A stretch of DNA of 38,030 nt from Virgisporangium aurantiacum (GCF_016863635.1 NZ_BOPG01000121.1:1-38030); one strand, 5' to 3'; shown: positions 23,163-30,206, counted from the first letter of the stretch. Numbers and translations: made by a program. The notes: generated by a model from the sequence alone, not told the origin.

Positions 23163-23801
23163 ATGCCCACCACCCCTCAAACCACCGCCACCCCGGCAAT
23201 CACCGCCACGACCCGGCAGCCATCCGGCCCGCCCGAGTGCCGCCCCCACCGTCTGCGGTGGCACGCGGCCTCGGCGGTCGCCGGGTTCATCGCCACTGTC
23301 ATGACCGCCAACGCCCTCACCGCCACGTTCGGCCTGATCCCGGTCGGGTTCGGGCTGACCGCCACCGCCGGCACCATCGCCGCCGGCCTGACCCTCCTCG
23401 CCCGCGACGCGGTCCACCACCTCGCCGGCCGCGCCACCGTCGCGGCCTGCATCGCCGCCGGTGCACTCCTCAGCGCCGGCCTCGCCGGTCCCCGCCTGGC
23501 GCTGGCGTCGGCGACCGCGTTCGCGCTGTCCGAGGTGGCCGACCTGCTGGTGTACCAGCGGCTGATCCGCCGCGGCTGGATCACCGCGGCGGTCGCGTCC
23601 AACACCGTCGCCGCCCCGGTGGACAGCGTCGTCTTCCTCGGCTTGGCCGGCTTCCCGATCTGGGCGTCGCTGCCGGGACAGGTGTGGATCAAGACCGCCG
23701 CCGTCGCCGTCCCGCTCGCCGTCGTCGTCGCCGTCCCGCTCGCCGTCGTCGTCGCTGTCCGTGCGTTACTACGCCACCGCGTCCGGCCCCGCCGTTCGTG
23801 A
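23163..23801 (+). CDS. VUT/YhhQ-like membrane transporter (predicted 7-deazapurine uptake)
   Basis: A 212-residue integral membrane protein with about six hydrophobic segments. Family-like blocks are GFGLTATAGTIAAGLTLLARD (62-82), ALSEVADLLVYQRL (121-134), RGWITAAVASNTVAAPVDSV (137-156) and FLGLAGF. VUT/YhhQ proteins take up queuosine precursors such as preQ0. A perfect 24-bp duplication (23703-23726, 23727-23750) doubles VAVPLAVV in the last helix. The ATG at 23163 has AAAGGA rather far upstream (about 15 nt); an in-frame GTG at 23139 is an alternative. The 3' end overlaps the transglycosylase-like gene by 41 bp, a tight link that supports a joint role: import of the base, then its insertion (inference). 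Confidence 0.7.
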   Translation: MPTTPQTTATPAITATTRQPSGPPECRPHRLRWHAASAVAGFIATVMTANALTATFGLIPVGFGLTATAGTIAAGLTLLARDAVHHLAGRATVAACIAAGALLSAGLAGPRLALASATAFALSEVADLLVYQRLIRRGWITAAVASNTVAAPVDSVVFLGLAGFPIWASLPGQVWIKTAAVAVPLAVVVAVPLAVVVAVRALLRHRVRPRRS

Positions 23802-24444
23802 GGCGATGCGCGCCGGCCGGCTCGGCATGATCGCCACTCCGGCGTCCGGGAACCGCGTCGAGGCCGGTGTCGCGTGGATCGCCGACAACAGCGCATACAC
23901 CGGCCGCTACCCCGGCGACGAACCGTACCTGGCGTGGCTCGCCGCCCGCAGCGTCCACCGTGGACGGTGCGGGTTCGCGACCGCGCCAGACGTTGTCGGG
24001 GACGTGGCGGCGACCTGGGCGCGGTCCCGGCCTGTCCTGCCCCGCATCCGGGCGTTGGGCTTTCGGGCCGCGCTCGTCGCCCAGGACGGATTGGAGGACC
24101 TCGACATCGAGTGGAGGTCCTTCGACGCCTTGTTTCTAGGCGGGTCGACGTCCTGGAAACTCGGACCGGCCGCCGCCGGCCTCACCGCCCACGCCCGCAC
24201 CCTCGGGCTGCCTGTGCACATGGGTCGGGTCAACAGTCTCACCCGGCTGCGCTACGCGGCCTCCATCGGCTGTGACTCCGTCGACGGCACCCACCTCGCG
24301 TACGGGCCGCTCCGCGGCCTGCCCGAACTGCTGGGCTGGCTCGACCAGCTGCGCCAAGCACCACCGGAGCACGCCTCGGGAGGTGCCGCCGTGCGGTCGT
24401 GGCCGGCTGCGGTTCGGGGTTGCGGTTCGCCAGCCGGGCGTTGA
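23761..24444 (+). CDS. TGT-like base-exchange enzyme resembling DpdA
   Basis: A 227-residue protein with landmarks of the tRNA-guanine transglycosylase fold in the right order: ADNSAYTG (41-48, where TGT has TDSGGFQ), FATAPDVVGD (72-81, base-recognition Asp candidate D77), FDALFLGGSTSWKLG (121-135, in place of GGLAVGE), VHMGRVNS (152-159), and ASIGCDSVDGTHLAYG (167-182, in place of the nucleophile motif FDCVxPTR, with D172 and D175 as candidates). It is much shorter than tRNA enzymes (about 370 residues) and lacks their zinc-binding C-terminus, as in DpdA proteins that put 7-deazaguanines into DNA. The GTG start lies inside the transporter gene. The C-terminal 30 residues look unstructured and overlap a minus-strand frame. 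Confidence 0.65.
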   Translation: MRYYATASGPAVREAMRAGRLGMIATPASGNRVEAGVAWIADNSAYTGRYPGDEPYLAWLAARSVHRGRCGFATAPDVVGDVAATWARSRPVLPRIRALGFRAALVAQDGLEDLDIEWRSFDALFLGGSTSWKLGPAAAGLTAHARTLGLPVHMGRVNSLTRLRYAASIGCDSVDGTHLAYGPLRGLPELLGWLDQLRQAPPEHASGGAAVRSWPAAVRGCGSPAGR

Positions 24445-24586
24445 TCTCGCCGATGTGTTCCGCGCCCTCGGCGTCGAGTTCGGCGCGGCGGCGCAGATAC
24501 GCCAGCCATCGCACCAGAACCGTGGCCAGCCCGGCCAGGGACACGGTGACGGCGAATGCGCCCACGATCCATAGCGCCCGAATCAG
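24239..24586 (-). CDS. Possible single-span membrane protein, antisense to the TGT-like gene
   Basis: A minus-strand frame encoding a convincing membrane helix (LIRALWIVGAFAVTVSLAGL, ATVLVRWLAYL) and then RRRAELDAEGAEHIGEINARLANRN, a coiled-coil-like helix. No ATG, GTG or TTG starts it at the right place. A CTG at 24586 overlaps the stop of the minus-strand gene at 24583-24744, which would couple them; a GTG at 24565 would cut the helix. It overlaps the 3' end of the transglycosylase-like gene by 206 bp in antisense, so it may be truncated earlier by a frameshift. Uncertain. Confidence 0.25.
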   Translation of the reverse strand: MIRALWIVGAFAVTVSLAGLATVLVRWLAYLRRRAELDAEGAEHIGEINARLANRNPEPQPATTARRHLPRRAPVVLGAAGRASPAVRAGRGAARTRGGCRRRSHSRWRPRSAAG

Positions 24587-24744
24587 CCATCCCGGTCGGC
24601 GGACAGGTCCGTCACTTGCCCGATGAGCAGCGTCGCGCCGGCCGCCGCGGCGACGACCAGCCCGGACGCGAAGTACATCGCCGACCGTGCCAGCTCGGCG
24701 CGGATGTGCGCGGTGTGGTCCGGGCGGCACACCCTGCCAGCCAT
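24583..24744 (-). CDS. Small membrane protein (53 aa)
   Basis: MAGRVCRPDHTAHIRAELAR leads into an uninterrupted hydrophobic helix (about residues 21-42, SAMYFASGLVVAAAAGATLL) and a short polar tail ending DLSADRDG. One ATG at 24744 and a clean stop at 24583 are seen, with the next minus-strand membrane frame beginning at the stop. It runs against the flanking plus-strand genes in an otherwise empty 410-bp gap. Function unknown; small membrane proteins of this kind in conjugative elements sometimes act in entry exclusion or pore control, but nothing here shows that. Confidence 0.4.
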   Translation of the reverse strand: MAGRVCRPDHTAHIRAELARSAMYFASGLVVAAAAGATLLIGQVTDLSADRDG

Positions 24745-24854
24745 GCCAGCAGCATGGCACAACCCCTCCCACCTCGTTCACCGTCGATGGCCGGACCGCA
24801 GCAGCGGCCCGGCCACGTCCGTTGTTCCGCCTACCGCTGATTGGAGTGGCCTCC

Positions 24855-25283
24855 GTGCCCAGTCACATGACCACCAGCGCGTCCGCCCACGACACTCCGC
24901 ACGCCGTGCCCCCCGTCCTGACACGGGCCGGGCACGGCGATCAGCCGTGGACCGAGGGCCGGATCCGCGCCCTCGGTGTCGTCACCGACCTGTCCACCGC
25001 CGCGCAGGTGTTCGGCCTCGGCCGGGCGCTGGCCTACCAGCTCGCCCGCGACGGGAAGTTCCCCGTGCCCGTGCTGAAGGTGGGCAACCGCTACCGGGTC
25101 GCGGTCGCCGCGATCCTCGCCGCGCTGCACCTGCCCGCGGCACCCGCCACCACCGAACCGGCCGGGCCGGCGCCGGTCGGCGACTTGATTGTGCCGCCGC
25201 AGTCGAGCGTCGATCACCACGACGAAAACAGACGTTCCGGCCCGCAGCGTATGCGGGACGCACCGACCCGAGGAGCACCGTGA
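24855..25283 (+). CDS. Excisionase-like helix-turn-helix protein
   Basis: A 142-residue protein with a winged HTH_17/MerR-like domain at about residues 38-92: LGVVTDLSTAAQVFGLGRAL, AYQLARDGKFPVPVLKVGNR, YRVAVAAILAAL. Such proteins (Xis) bend DNA at attachment sites and set the direction of recombination. It lies immediately upstream of the integrase, overlapping it by 4 bp (GTGA), the usual xis-int arrangement. GTG at 24855 is chosen because GGAG lies 8 nt upstream; ATG at 24867 is possible. The C-terminal 45 residues are Pro/Arg-rich and flexible. Confidence 0.8.
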   Translation: MPSHMTTSASAHDTPHAVPPVLTRAGHGDQPWTEGRIRALGVVTDLSTAAQVFGLGRALAYQLARDGKFPVPVLKVGNRYRVAVAAILAALHLPAAPATTEPAGPAPVGDLIVPPQSSVDHHDENRRSGPQRMRDAPTRGAP

Positions 25284-26764
25284 GCACCGCAATTCCGGAA
25301 GGATCCGTCTACAAACGCTGCAGCTGCAAAGACCCCGGCACCGGCAAGGCGTTGGGGAGCAAGTGCCCGAAGCTGCGCCGCGCCGGCGGCGGGTGGCACC
25401 CGACCCACGGCACCTGGGCGTACCAGATCGAACTGCCCGCCCGCCCGGGCGAGCCGCGGCGGCCGTTCCGCCGCGGCGGGTTCGACGGCCGCGACGACGC
25501 CACCGCCCTGCGCGACCGGGTCAAGGCGCTGCTCGACCTCGCCCGCGGTGACGCCGACCGCGCCCTGGAGATCAGCGACCTGATCTGGGCGACCCGGCGC
25601 GGGCAACCCCTGCCCGACCCCGACACAATCACCGCCAGGCTGCAGGCCGGGGTTCCCGCCTCGGTCGCCAAGACCACCGCCGAATACCTCACCGAATGGC
25701 TCGCCGGCCGGCGCCGCCTGTCACCCAAGACCATCCGCGGCTACAGCGACCACATCACCAACAACCTCATCCCGCACCTCGGCAACATCCCGATCCAGGA
25801 ACTCAACGAGCGGCACATCGCCACCATGTTCACGAAGCTCGAGGAACGCAACCTCGACATCCTCGACGCCAGGGCCAGCCCTGACCCGGCGATCCGCGCC
25901 ACCGTGAAAGGTATCCGGCCGATCGGGCCGGTCAGCCTGCAGCGGCTGTTCGCCACCCTGCGCAAGGCGCTCAACGACTGCGTCTGCAAAGCCAAGCTCA
26001 TCCCGTTCAACCCGGCGCTGAGCGTCGAGCTGGAGCCGGGTACCTCGCCCAGGCCGAAGGTGTGGACCCCGAAGGCCGTCGAGCACTGGCGCAAGACCGG
26101 CGAACGGCCCAGCCCTGTCATGGTCTGGTCACCGCACCACGCCGGCGAATTCCTCGACTACGCCGAAGCCCACGACATCGTGCTCTACCCGATGTTCAAG
26201 CTCCTGCTCGACCGGGCGCTGCGCCGCGGTGAGGCGGTCGGGCTGCGCGACTACGAGGTCGAACTCGACGACGCGCACCTCACCGTCTCCCAGCAGATCA
26301 CCTCGGTCGGCTACAAGCCGATCACCAAACGGGTCAAGAGCCGCGCCGGGGAACGACCCATGGCGCTTGGCGAGGCGACCGTCGCCGACCTACGCGACTA
26401 CGTCGCCCGCCGCGACCGCTGGCAGCAGGTGTGCGGCGACGACTGGCCCGTCACCGGCCTGTTCTTCGTCCGCCCCGACGGCAAAGCCTGGCACCCGGAC
26501 ACGATCAGCCAACGCTTCGACGACCTCGTCGCCGCAGCCGGTCTGCCGCCGATCCGGCTGCACGACCTACGGCACTGCTGCGCCACCTACATGTACGCCG
26601 GCGGCGCCGACATCAAAGAAGTCCAGGAACTACTCGGCCACGCCACCGTCGCGATGACCTCCGACATCTACACCTCGGTCCTGCTCGAATTCCGACGCGC
26701 CTACGCCGATACCGTCAGCAACCTCATCCCACGCGCGCGGCGCCGCCTGGACGAGGCCGCATGA
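25280..26764 (+). CDS. int: Tyrosine recombinase / integrase
   Basis: A 494-residue site-specific recombinase that would integrate and excise the element. The N-terminus (GSVYKRCSCKDPGTGKALGS) has a Cys-rich arm typical of actinobacterial integrases. A SAM-like core-binding domain follows (about 135-215, AEYLTEWLAGRRRLSPKTIR, GYSDHITNNLIPHLGNIPI). Catalytic residues are present: Arg315 in RALRRGEAVGL, His428 and Arg431 in HDLRHC, His454 in LGHATVAMTSD, and the nucleophile Tyr464 in DIYTSV. The length is somewhat above the 380-450 usual for the family. The GTG start overlaps the excisionase stop; AGGAG lies close upstream. The 3' end is followed 50 bp later by a strong hairpin. By convention attP lies nearby, but no core sequence could be identified. 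Confidence 0.92.
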   Translation: MSTAIPEGSVYKRCSCKDPGTGKALGSKCPKLRRAGGGWHPTHGTWAYQIELPARPGEPRRPFRRGGFDGRDDATALRDRVKALLDLARGDADRALEISDLIWATRRGQPLPDPDTITARLQAGVPASVAKTTAEYLTEWLAGRRRLSPKTIRGYSDHITNNLIPHLGNIPIQELNERHIATMFTKLEERNLDILDARASPDPAIRATVKGIRPIGPVSLQRLFATLRKALNDCVCKAKLIPFNPALSVELEPGTSPRPKVWTPKAVEHWRKTGERPSPVMVWSPHHAGEFLDYAEAHDIVLYPMFKLLLDRALRRGEAVGLRDYEVELDDAHLTVSQQITSVGYKPITKRVKSRAGERPMALGEATVADLRDYVARRDRWQQVCGDDWPVTGLFFVRPDGKAWHPDTISQRFDDLVAAAGLPPIRLHDLRHCCATYMYAGGADIKEVQELLGHATVAMTSDIYTSVLLEFRRAYADTVSNLIPRARRRLDEAA

Positions 26765-26813
26765 ACGAAGCCGCCTGAAGACGGCCCACCCGCCTCGGCC
26801 AACGATCGAGCAA

Positions 26814-26862
26814 CGACGAAACCGGCCCCTCCCGATCTTGCTGGGAGGGGCCGGGTTCGTCG
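26814..26862 (+). terminator. Long hairpin after the integrase gene
   Basis: A 20-bp stem (26814-26833 with 26843-26862) with one mismatch and a 9-nt loop, 50 bp past the integrase stop. It is the likely terminator and lies in the region where the attachment site is expected. Confidence 0.8.
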
Positions 26863-26864
26863 TC

Positions 26865-27114
26865 AACACTGCCTGCGCCCGGCGCATCCCCCGGTCAGGG
26901 CCTGCCGAGGCGGACGGCGGTCGTGTCGAGCATCCGCAGCAGCAGATCGCTGAGACCGATAGGACCGCGGGAAAGCGAGAACGTGTCGACATCCACTCCC
27001 TGACGTTAGTGGCCGATTCGGCCGATGGCCGCGTCGACCGGCCTCTCTACGCGCCCCAGTCGACGCCATGGCCAACAGCTCGACTGGTGGTCGCAGCACC
27101 CGGTCAGAGCTCAG
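26865..27114. other. Short region between integrase terminator and GntR gene
   Basis: No convincing gene is seen in about 250 bp. A 33-codon minus-strand frame (GTG near 26990) encodes VDVDTFSLSRGPIGLSDLLL but has no clear family. The right attachment site of the element may lie here; no tRNA gene or tRNA 3'-end sequence is recognisable. Confidence 0.4.
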
Positions 27115-27372
27115 TCAGTCAGCTGGTTCCGCTCCTTGTTCACCATGTTGGGCAACGAACGTGCCGCGGTGCGGCACGGTCACGACGAGGCCGAGGTCCC
27201 GCAACGCGGCGGTGGCGTTTCGCGCGGTACCGCGGCTCACGCCAAACTCCTTGCACAGCTCGGTTTCCGTGGGGATTCGCTGTCTCGGTGCGAGATCACC
27301 GGCGCCAATGCGGGCGGCGATTTCGTTCGAGACTTGTCGATAGGGCGCGACAGGGCCAGTGCGGTCAATCAT
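27115..27372 (-). CDS. GntR-family transcriptional regulator (short)
   Basis: An 85-residue protein that is essentially one GntR winged helix: YRQVSNEIAARIGAGDLAPR, QRIPTETELCKEFGVSRGTA, RNATAALRDLGLVVTVPHRG, TFVAQ. No effector-binding domain follows, as in the KorSA-like and related small GntR repressors of actinobacterial mobile elements. ATG at 27372 (MIDRTGPVAPYR) fits the family start; GTG at 27381 is possible and neither has a clear ribosome site. The palindrome at 27397-27418, just upstream, is a likely autoregulatory operator. Confidence 0.8.
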   Translation of the reverse strand: MIDRTGPVAPYRQVSNEIAARIGAGDLAPRQRIPTETELCKEFGVSRGTARNATAALRDLGLVVTVPHRGTFVAQHGEQGAEPAD

Positions 27373-27396
27373 GGGAGCCACGGTAGCAACTGCTAT

Positions 27397-27418
27397 CTAT
27401 TCGTTCAAGAACGTATAG
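27397..27418. promoter_or_regulatory. Palindromic candidate operator upstream of the GntR gene
   Basis: CTATTCGTTC-AA-GAACGTATAG is a 22-bp palindrome with one mismatched pair, 25 bp upstream of the GntR start. It is AT-rich against a high-GC background and overlaps the likely promoter. The position suggests self-repression. Confidence 0.6.
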
Positions 27419-27471
27419 TGACTCGAGGCGGCGAGGGCCCCGCAGTCATAACGGAGGACCACGTCCGTTGA

Positions 27472-27825
27472 TCATCGAGGCGCAGCCGGCGCGCAGTCGT
27501 AGTCGACGGGTGGGTCGTACGCCTGTGGCTGCGGGCAGTCGGGCTCCTCGCACACCAGGACGTGGTGGCCGCCGCAGTCGCAGGCGGCCCACTGGTCGAT
27601 GAGCCGGCCGTGGCGGCGGCCGTGGCTGTAGAGGTGGCCAGCCGGGCAGTGTGTCGGCTCGTCGCCGACCATCTCTCGGACCGACTTATACGGGAAGGCG
27701 ATCACCCCACGGTCGGCTCGGGCGGCCTCGATGAGGAGGCGGAGTTCGGTTGGTGTGGAGGCTCGGAACTCGCAAGTGCTCGATCGCCACGGCGAGTCCT
27801 CGGGCCGCGCCCAACGGACGGTCAT
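27472..27825 (-). CDS. Hypothetical Cys-rich protein (117 aa) behind an SOS-like box
   Basis: Not recognised by name. The N-terminal half (MTVRWARPEDSPWRSSTCEF, LRLLIEAARADRGVIAFPYK) is alpha/beta. The C-terminal half has cysteines and histidines in zinc-ribbon spacing: HCPAGHLYSHGRRH, ACDCGGHHVLVCEEPDCPQP. Start at 27825 is chosen over 27852 because the N-terminal nine residues are arginine-rich and lack a ribosome site. A consensus-like LexA box lies 40 bp upstream with an AT-rich TATATT beside it, so the gene may be damage-inducible. Confidence 0.6.
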   Translation of the reverse strand: MTVRWARPEDSPWRSSTCEFRASTPTELRLLIEAARADRGVIAFPYKSVREMVGDEPTHCPAGHLYSHGRRHGRLIDQWAACDCGGHHVLVCEEPDCPQPQAYDPPVDYDCAPAAPR

Positions 27826-27864
27826 CCGCCACTGCCGAGTCCACCGCCGCATCGGCCTAATATA

Positions 27865-27878
27865 CGAACGCGTGTTCG
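27865..27878. promoter_or_regulatory. SOS-box-like LexA site
   Basis: CGAAC-GCGT-GTTCG fits the Gram-positive and actinobacterial LexA consensus CGAAC-N4-GTTCG exactly. It overlaps a TATATTAG-like -10 on the minus strand and lies 40 bp before the ATG at 27825. Confidence 0.6.
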
Positions 27879-28027
27879 AGGCTGCAGGTCAACTGCTATG
27901 GCCGGCGACCGGGAGGGTTTCAGCCCTCCGCCGTCGCCGAACTTAGGGTGGACGGACGGTCCCGGGCGTCGGTGCACGAGCACCGCCGAGCCCCGTCACT
28001 CACCGCCCACGTCGACGCGGACCGTCG

Positions 28028-28963
28028 TCAGGTGGGGGTGGTGCCGGCGGCATCACCTGACCGGCTGACAGCCTCGCTGATCACGGCGTTTGTTCGTCGA
28101 AGGGTGATGTCGACGCGTCGGTGATCCGAAGGCATTGGGCGGGCAGGGTCGGGGATGTGGATGTTGTAGCTGCCTGGCATGACGGGCCAGGCGTGTTGGC
28201 AGGCGTCGTTGATGAGGATGTAGTCGATGTGCAGGCCAGAGCCGCCGGGGTTGACGGTGGGTGGGAGTGGTCGCGGACTGCAGGGGTCGAGTTCGGCGAC
28301 GTGGTGGAAGCCGGCTCCGTCGATGCGGTTGCCGGTGGTGGTGTCCCAGCGGCCGATGAGCCGGTCGACGGCGCGGGTGTCGGCGTGCCAGCTGCCGTCT
28401 GGGTCTTGCCGGCCTTTGTGGTCACGGACCGTTGCCGGGAGCCGGGACCAGTCGGCGGTGGGCAGGTGTGATCCGGACGAGGTCGAGTTGAGGTCCCCGG
28501 CGATGATCGTGGGAATGTCGCTGGCGCCGTAGGTGGCGAGCAGTTTCGCTCGGGCCACCCGGGCGTCGCCGTCCCAGAACGGCCAGTGCTCGACGAGGAT
28601 CTGCAACGGGCTGTCGTCATTGCGGTGTCGGAGCCGGGCGAGGTTCTGTTTGTCGGCGAAGTCAACCTCTTCGCCGGCTTCGAGGTCGAACACGTTCGGG
28701 TCGTACACCACCGCGGTGGCCAAGGCTCCGCTAAACAACTCCCCGACGTAGGTCCGCCCGGTAGCCGCGCTGAGCGTTTGTACCGCTTTCAGGAACAATC
28801 GGCGTCCACGCGCGAACCAGAATTTGGCTTCGCAGAGGGCGATGAGATCTGGTGCTGGTGCTGGGACGTACGTCTCGGTCAGCGGGCGGAAGTCGTAGCC
28901 GTTGTTCGGGCGTAGTCCGCCGTTGCGGAAGTTGAACAGGGAGATATTGAGGTCGATGGTCAT
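28028..28963 (-). CDS. Endonuclease/exonuclease/phosphatase-fold protein
   Basis: A 311-residue member of the EEP superfamily (DNase I-like). Conserved metal and catalytic positions appear in order: N11 in LFNFRNGG, Glu45 in LCEAKF, the GDLNST motif at 156-161 (Asp157, Asn159), HIDYILIN at 245-252 and SDHRRV at 279-284. There is no signal peptide, so it is probably cytoplasmic. Substrate could be DNA, a nucleotide or a phosphoester; the sequence does not decide. The start at 28963 (MTIDLNISLF) has GGAAG about 10 nt upstream; the open frame to 29008 lacks one. In the same direction upstream is an NrtR-like Nudix gene. Confidence 0.8.
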   Translation of the reverse strand: MTIDLNISLFNFRNGGLRPNNGYDFRPLTETYVPAPAPDLIALCEAKFWFARGRRLFLKAVQTLSAATGRTYVGELFSGALATAVVYDPNVFDLEAGEEVDFADKQNLARLRHRNDDSPLQILVEHWPFWDGDARVARAKLLATYGASDIPTIIAGDLNSTSSGSHLPTADWSRLPATVRDHKGRQDPDGSWHADTRAVDRLIGRWDTTTGNRIDGAGFHHVAELDPCSPRPLPPTVNPGGSGLHIDYILINDACQHAWPVMPGSYNIHIPDPARPMPSDHRRVDITLRRTNAVISEAVSRSGDAAGTTPT

Positions 28964-29251
28964 CGAAAGGTGTCTTCCTGGTGTTGATGATGGGGTGGCG
29001 GCCCGCACGTGGACTACCAGGCATGCACGTAGGGTTTGGTTCGCTTCGCAGCGATATCGCTGTCGCTGTCGTAGGTGTCGGGATTGTCAGGTGACGATGC
29101 GGTAGCCGACCGCAGGGGCAGGTGGCTGCGACCGATGTCTCAGGGAGGGGTACACACCAGTGAGGTCGCCTAACTCCCGCGGGCACGAGACGCCGCATCC
29201 CTGCGGCGAGGACGTTGCGGGCGTTGGATTCCGACTGGTGAAGATCGGCTG
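28964..29251 (-). other. Gap between the EEP and Nudix genes with a doubtful ORF
   Basis: A minus-strand frame starts with ATG overlapping the Nudix stop (29255) and encodes MTADLHQSESNARNVLAAGM and later ATCPCGRLPHRHL, with a CxC pair. It runs on to 28731, overlapping the EEP gene by over 230 bp, so it is either a chance frame or a frameshifted small gene. Otherwise nothing is seen. Confidence 0.25.
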
Positions 29252-29956
29252 TCATGGCTTCGGTCCCTGGCCATCAGGGGTTGGGTTCGAACGCGGCGAC
29301 GGCCTGCGGGGACGGAGCAGCGGCGGGTGGAGGGTGTCGGCGTTGCCGCGTGTGTAGAGGGGTGCGGGGGCGCCGGTGGACCCGATTCGGTACCGGTCGG
29401 TGCGGTCGAGGAAACCCGGGATGCGCAGCGCCCTGCGGTGGAAGTTGCGCCGGTCGAGCTGGGTGTTCCAGACGGCTTCGTAGACGGTGCGCAGTTCAGT
29501 GATCGTGAACTCCACAACGCACAGGTCAACGGCCATCGGGGTGTGTTCTAGTCGGCCGCGGACATGTTCGAGGCTGTCACGGACGATCTCGTCGTGGTCG
29601 AAGGCGAGTGGGGCTGCGTCGCGGACGGGCCGCCAGCAGGCGGCTTTCGCATCGGAGCCGGCGGTCGGCAAGGTCAGGTCGGGTAGGAGAGCGAGCCAGG
29701 TAACGCTGATGACGTGGCCGCGGGGATCGCGGCCGGGCGTCGCGTAGATGCCACGCTGGTCGAGCTGCGCGTGCCGGATGCCGGTCTCTTCCTGGAGTTC
29801 ACGACGTGCGGCGTCGACCAGGTCTTCGGTTCTCTTGACACCGCCGCCGGGCAATGCCCACTGCCCCTTGAACGGAGCCTTGCGGCGCTGGACGAGCAGA
29901 ATGTTCAAGTCGTCGCTGCGCACGGCCAGGACGACCAGATCGACTGCGACATCCAC
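29252..29956 (-). CDS. Nudix protein with NrtR-like C-terminal winged helix
   Basis: A 234-residue protein. The N-terminal Nudix domain contains a perfect Nudix box at 38-60 (G x5 E x7 RE L x EE x G I; key residues G38, E44, R52, E53, E56, E57, G59). A C-terminal domain (about 152-200, FTITELRTVYEAVWNTQLDR, RNFHRRALRIPGFLDRT) matches the DNA-binding winged helix of NrtR regulators of NAD metabolism, which sense ADP-ribose. NrtR proteins often lose a catalytic residue, but this Nudix box is intact, so it may also hydrolyse. GTG at 29956 is set by AGGAAGG 9 nt upstream; the open frame to 30244 is an artefact. The extra 40 C-terminal residues are Pro/Arg-rich. No NAD gene is adjacent. Confidence 0.8.
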   Translation of the reverse strand: MDVAVDLVVLAVRSDDLNILLVQRRKAPFKGQWALPGGGVKRTEDLVDAARRELQEETGIRHAQLDQRGIYATPGRDPRGHVISVTWLALLPDLTLPTAGSDAKAACWRPVRDAAPLAFDHDEIVRDSLEHVRGRLEHTPMAVDLCVVEFTITELRTVYEAVWNTQLDRRNFHRRALRIPGFLDRTDRYRIGSTGAPAPLYTRGNADTLHPPLLRPRRPSPRSNPTPDGQGPKP

Positions 29957-30125
29957 GAGGGCGAACCTTCCTGTGCTGGAGCATCGTGGGACCCAGGTCC
30001 CTGCCAGCCGATTCGCGGAAGGGACCTCAGGACATGCGTCTAACCGGGGTCTGGTGCCGGCACCTGTGCGGTGATAGCCGGCTTGACCGGTCGATGCGTT
30101 AGGTGCGGGCGGCCGGGTCGGTGGT

Positions 30126-30206
30126 GGCGGCCCTTCGCTTCGCTGCGACGTCCGGGTTTGTGAGGCCGGGCGCAAACCCCGCTGCAAGGGGGAGCGAAGG
30201 GCCGCC
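30126..30206. repeat. Nested hairpin containing an element-like motif
   Basis: GGCGGCCCTTCGCT (30126-30139) pairs perfectly with 30193-30206. Inside it GGGTTTG (30154-30160) pairs with CAAACCC (30173-30179). The inner arm region includes TCCGGGTTTGTGAG (30151-30164), an exact 14-bp match to the 48-bp repeat copy A (13598-13611). Confidence 0.55.

Noticed and set aside
24623..25279. N-terminal extension of the integrase into the excisionase gene
   Set aside because: The sequence is a shadow of the excisionase frame; GTG at 25280 gives the usual overlapping xis-int arrangement.
28731..29255. Small gene coupled to the Nudix gene
   Set aside because: It would overlap the EEP gene by more than 230 bp and has no recognisable fold; kept only as a doubtful note.
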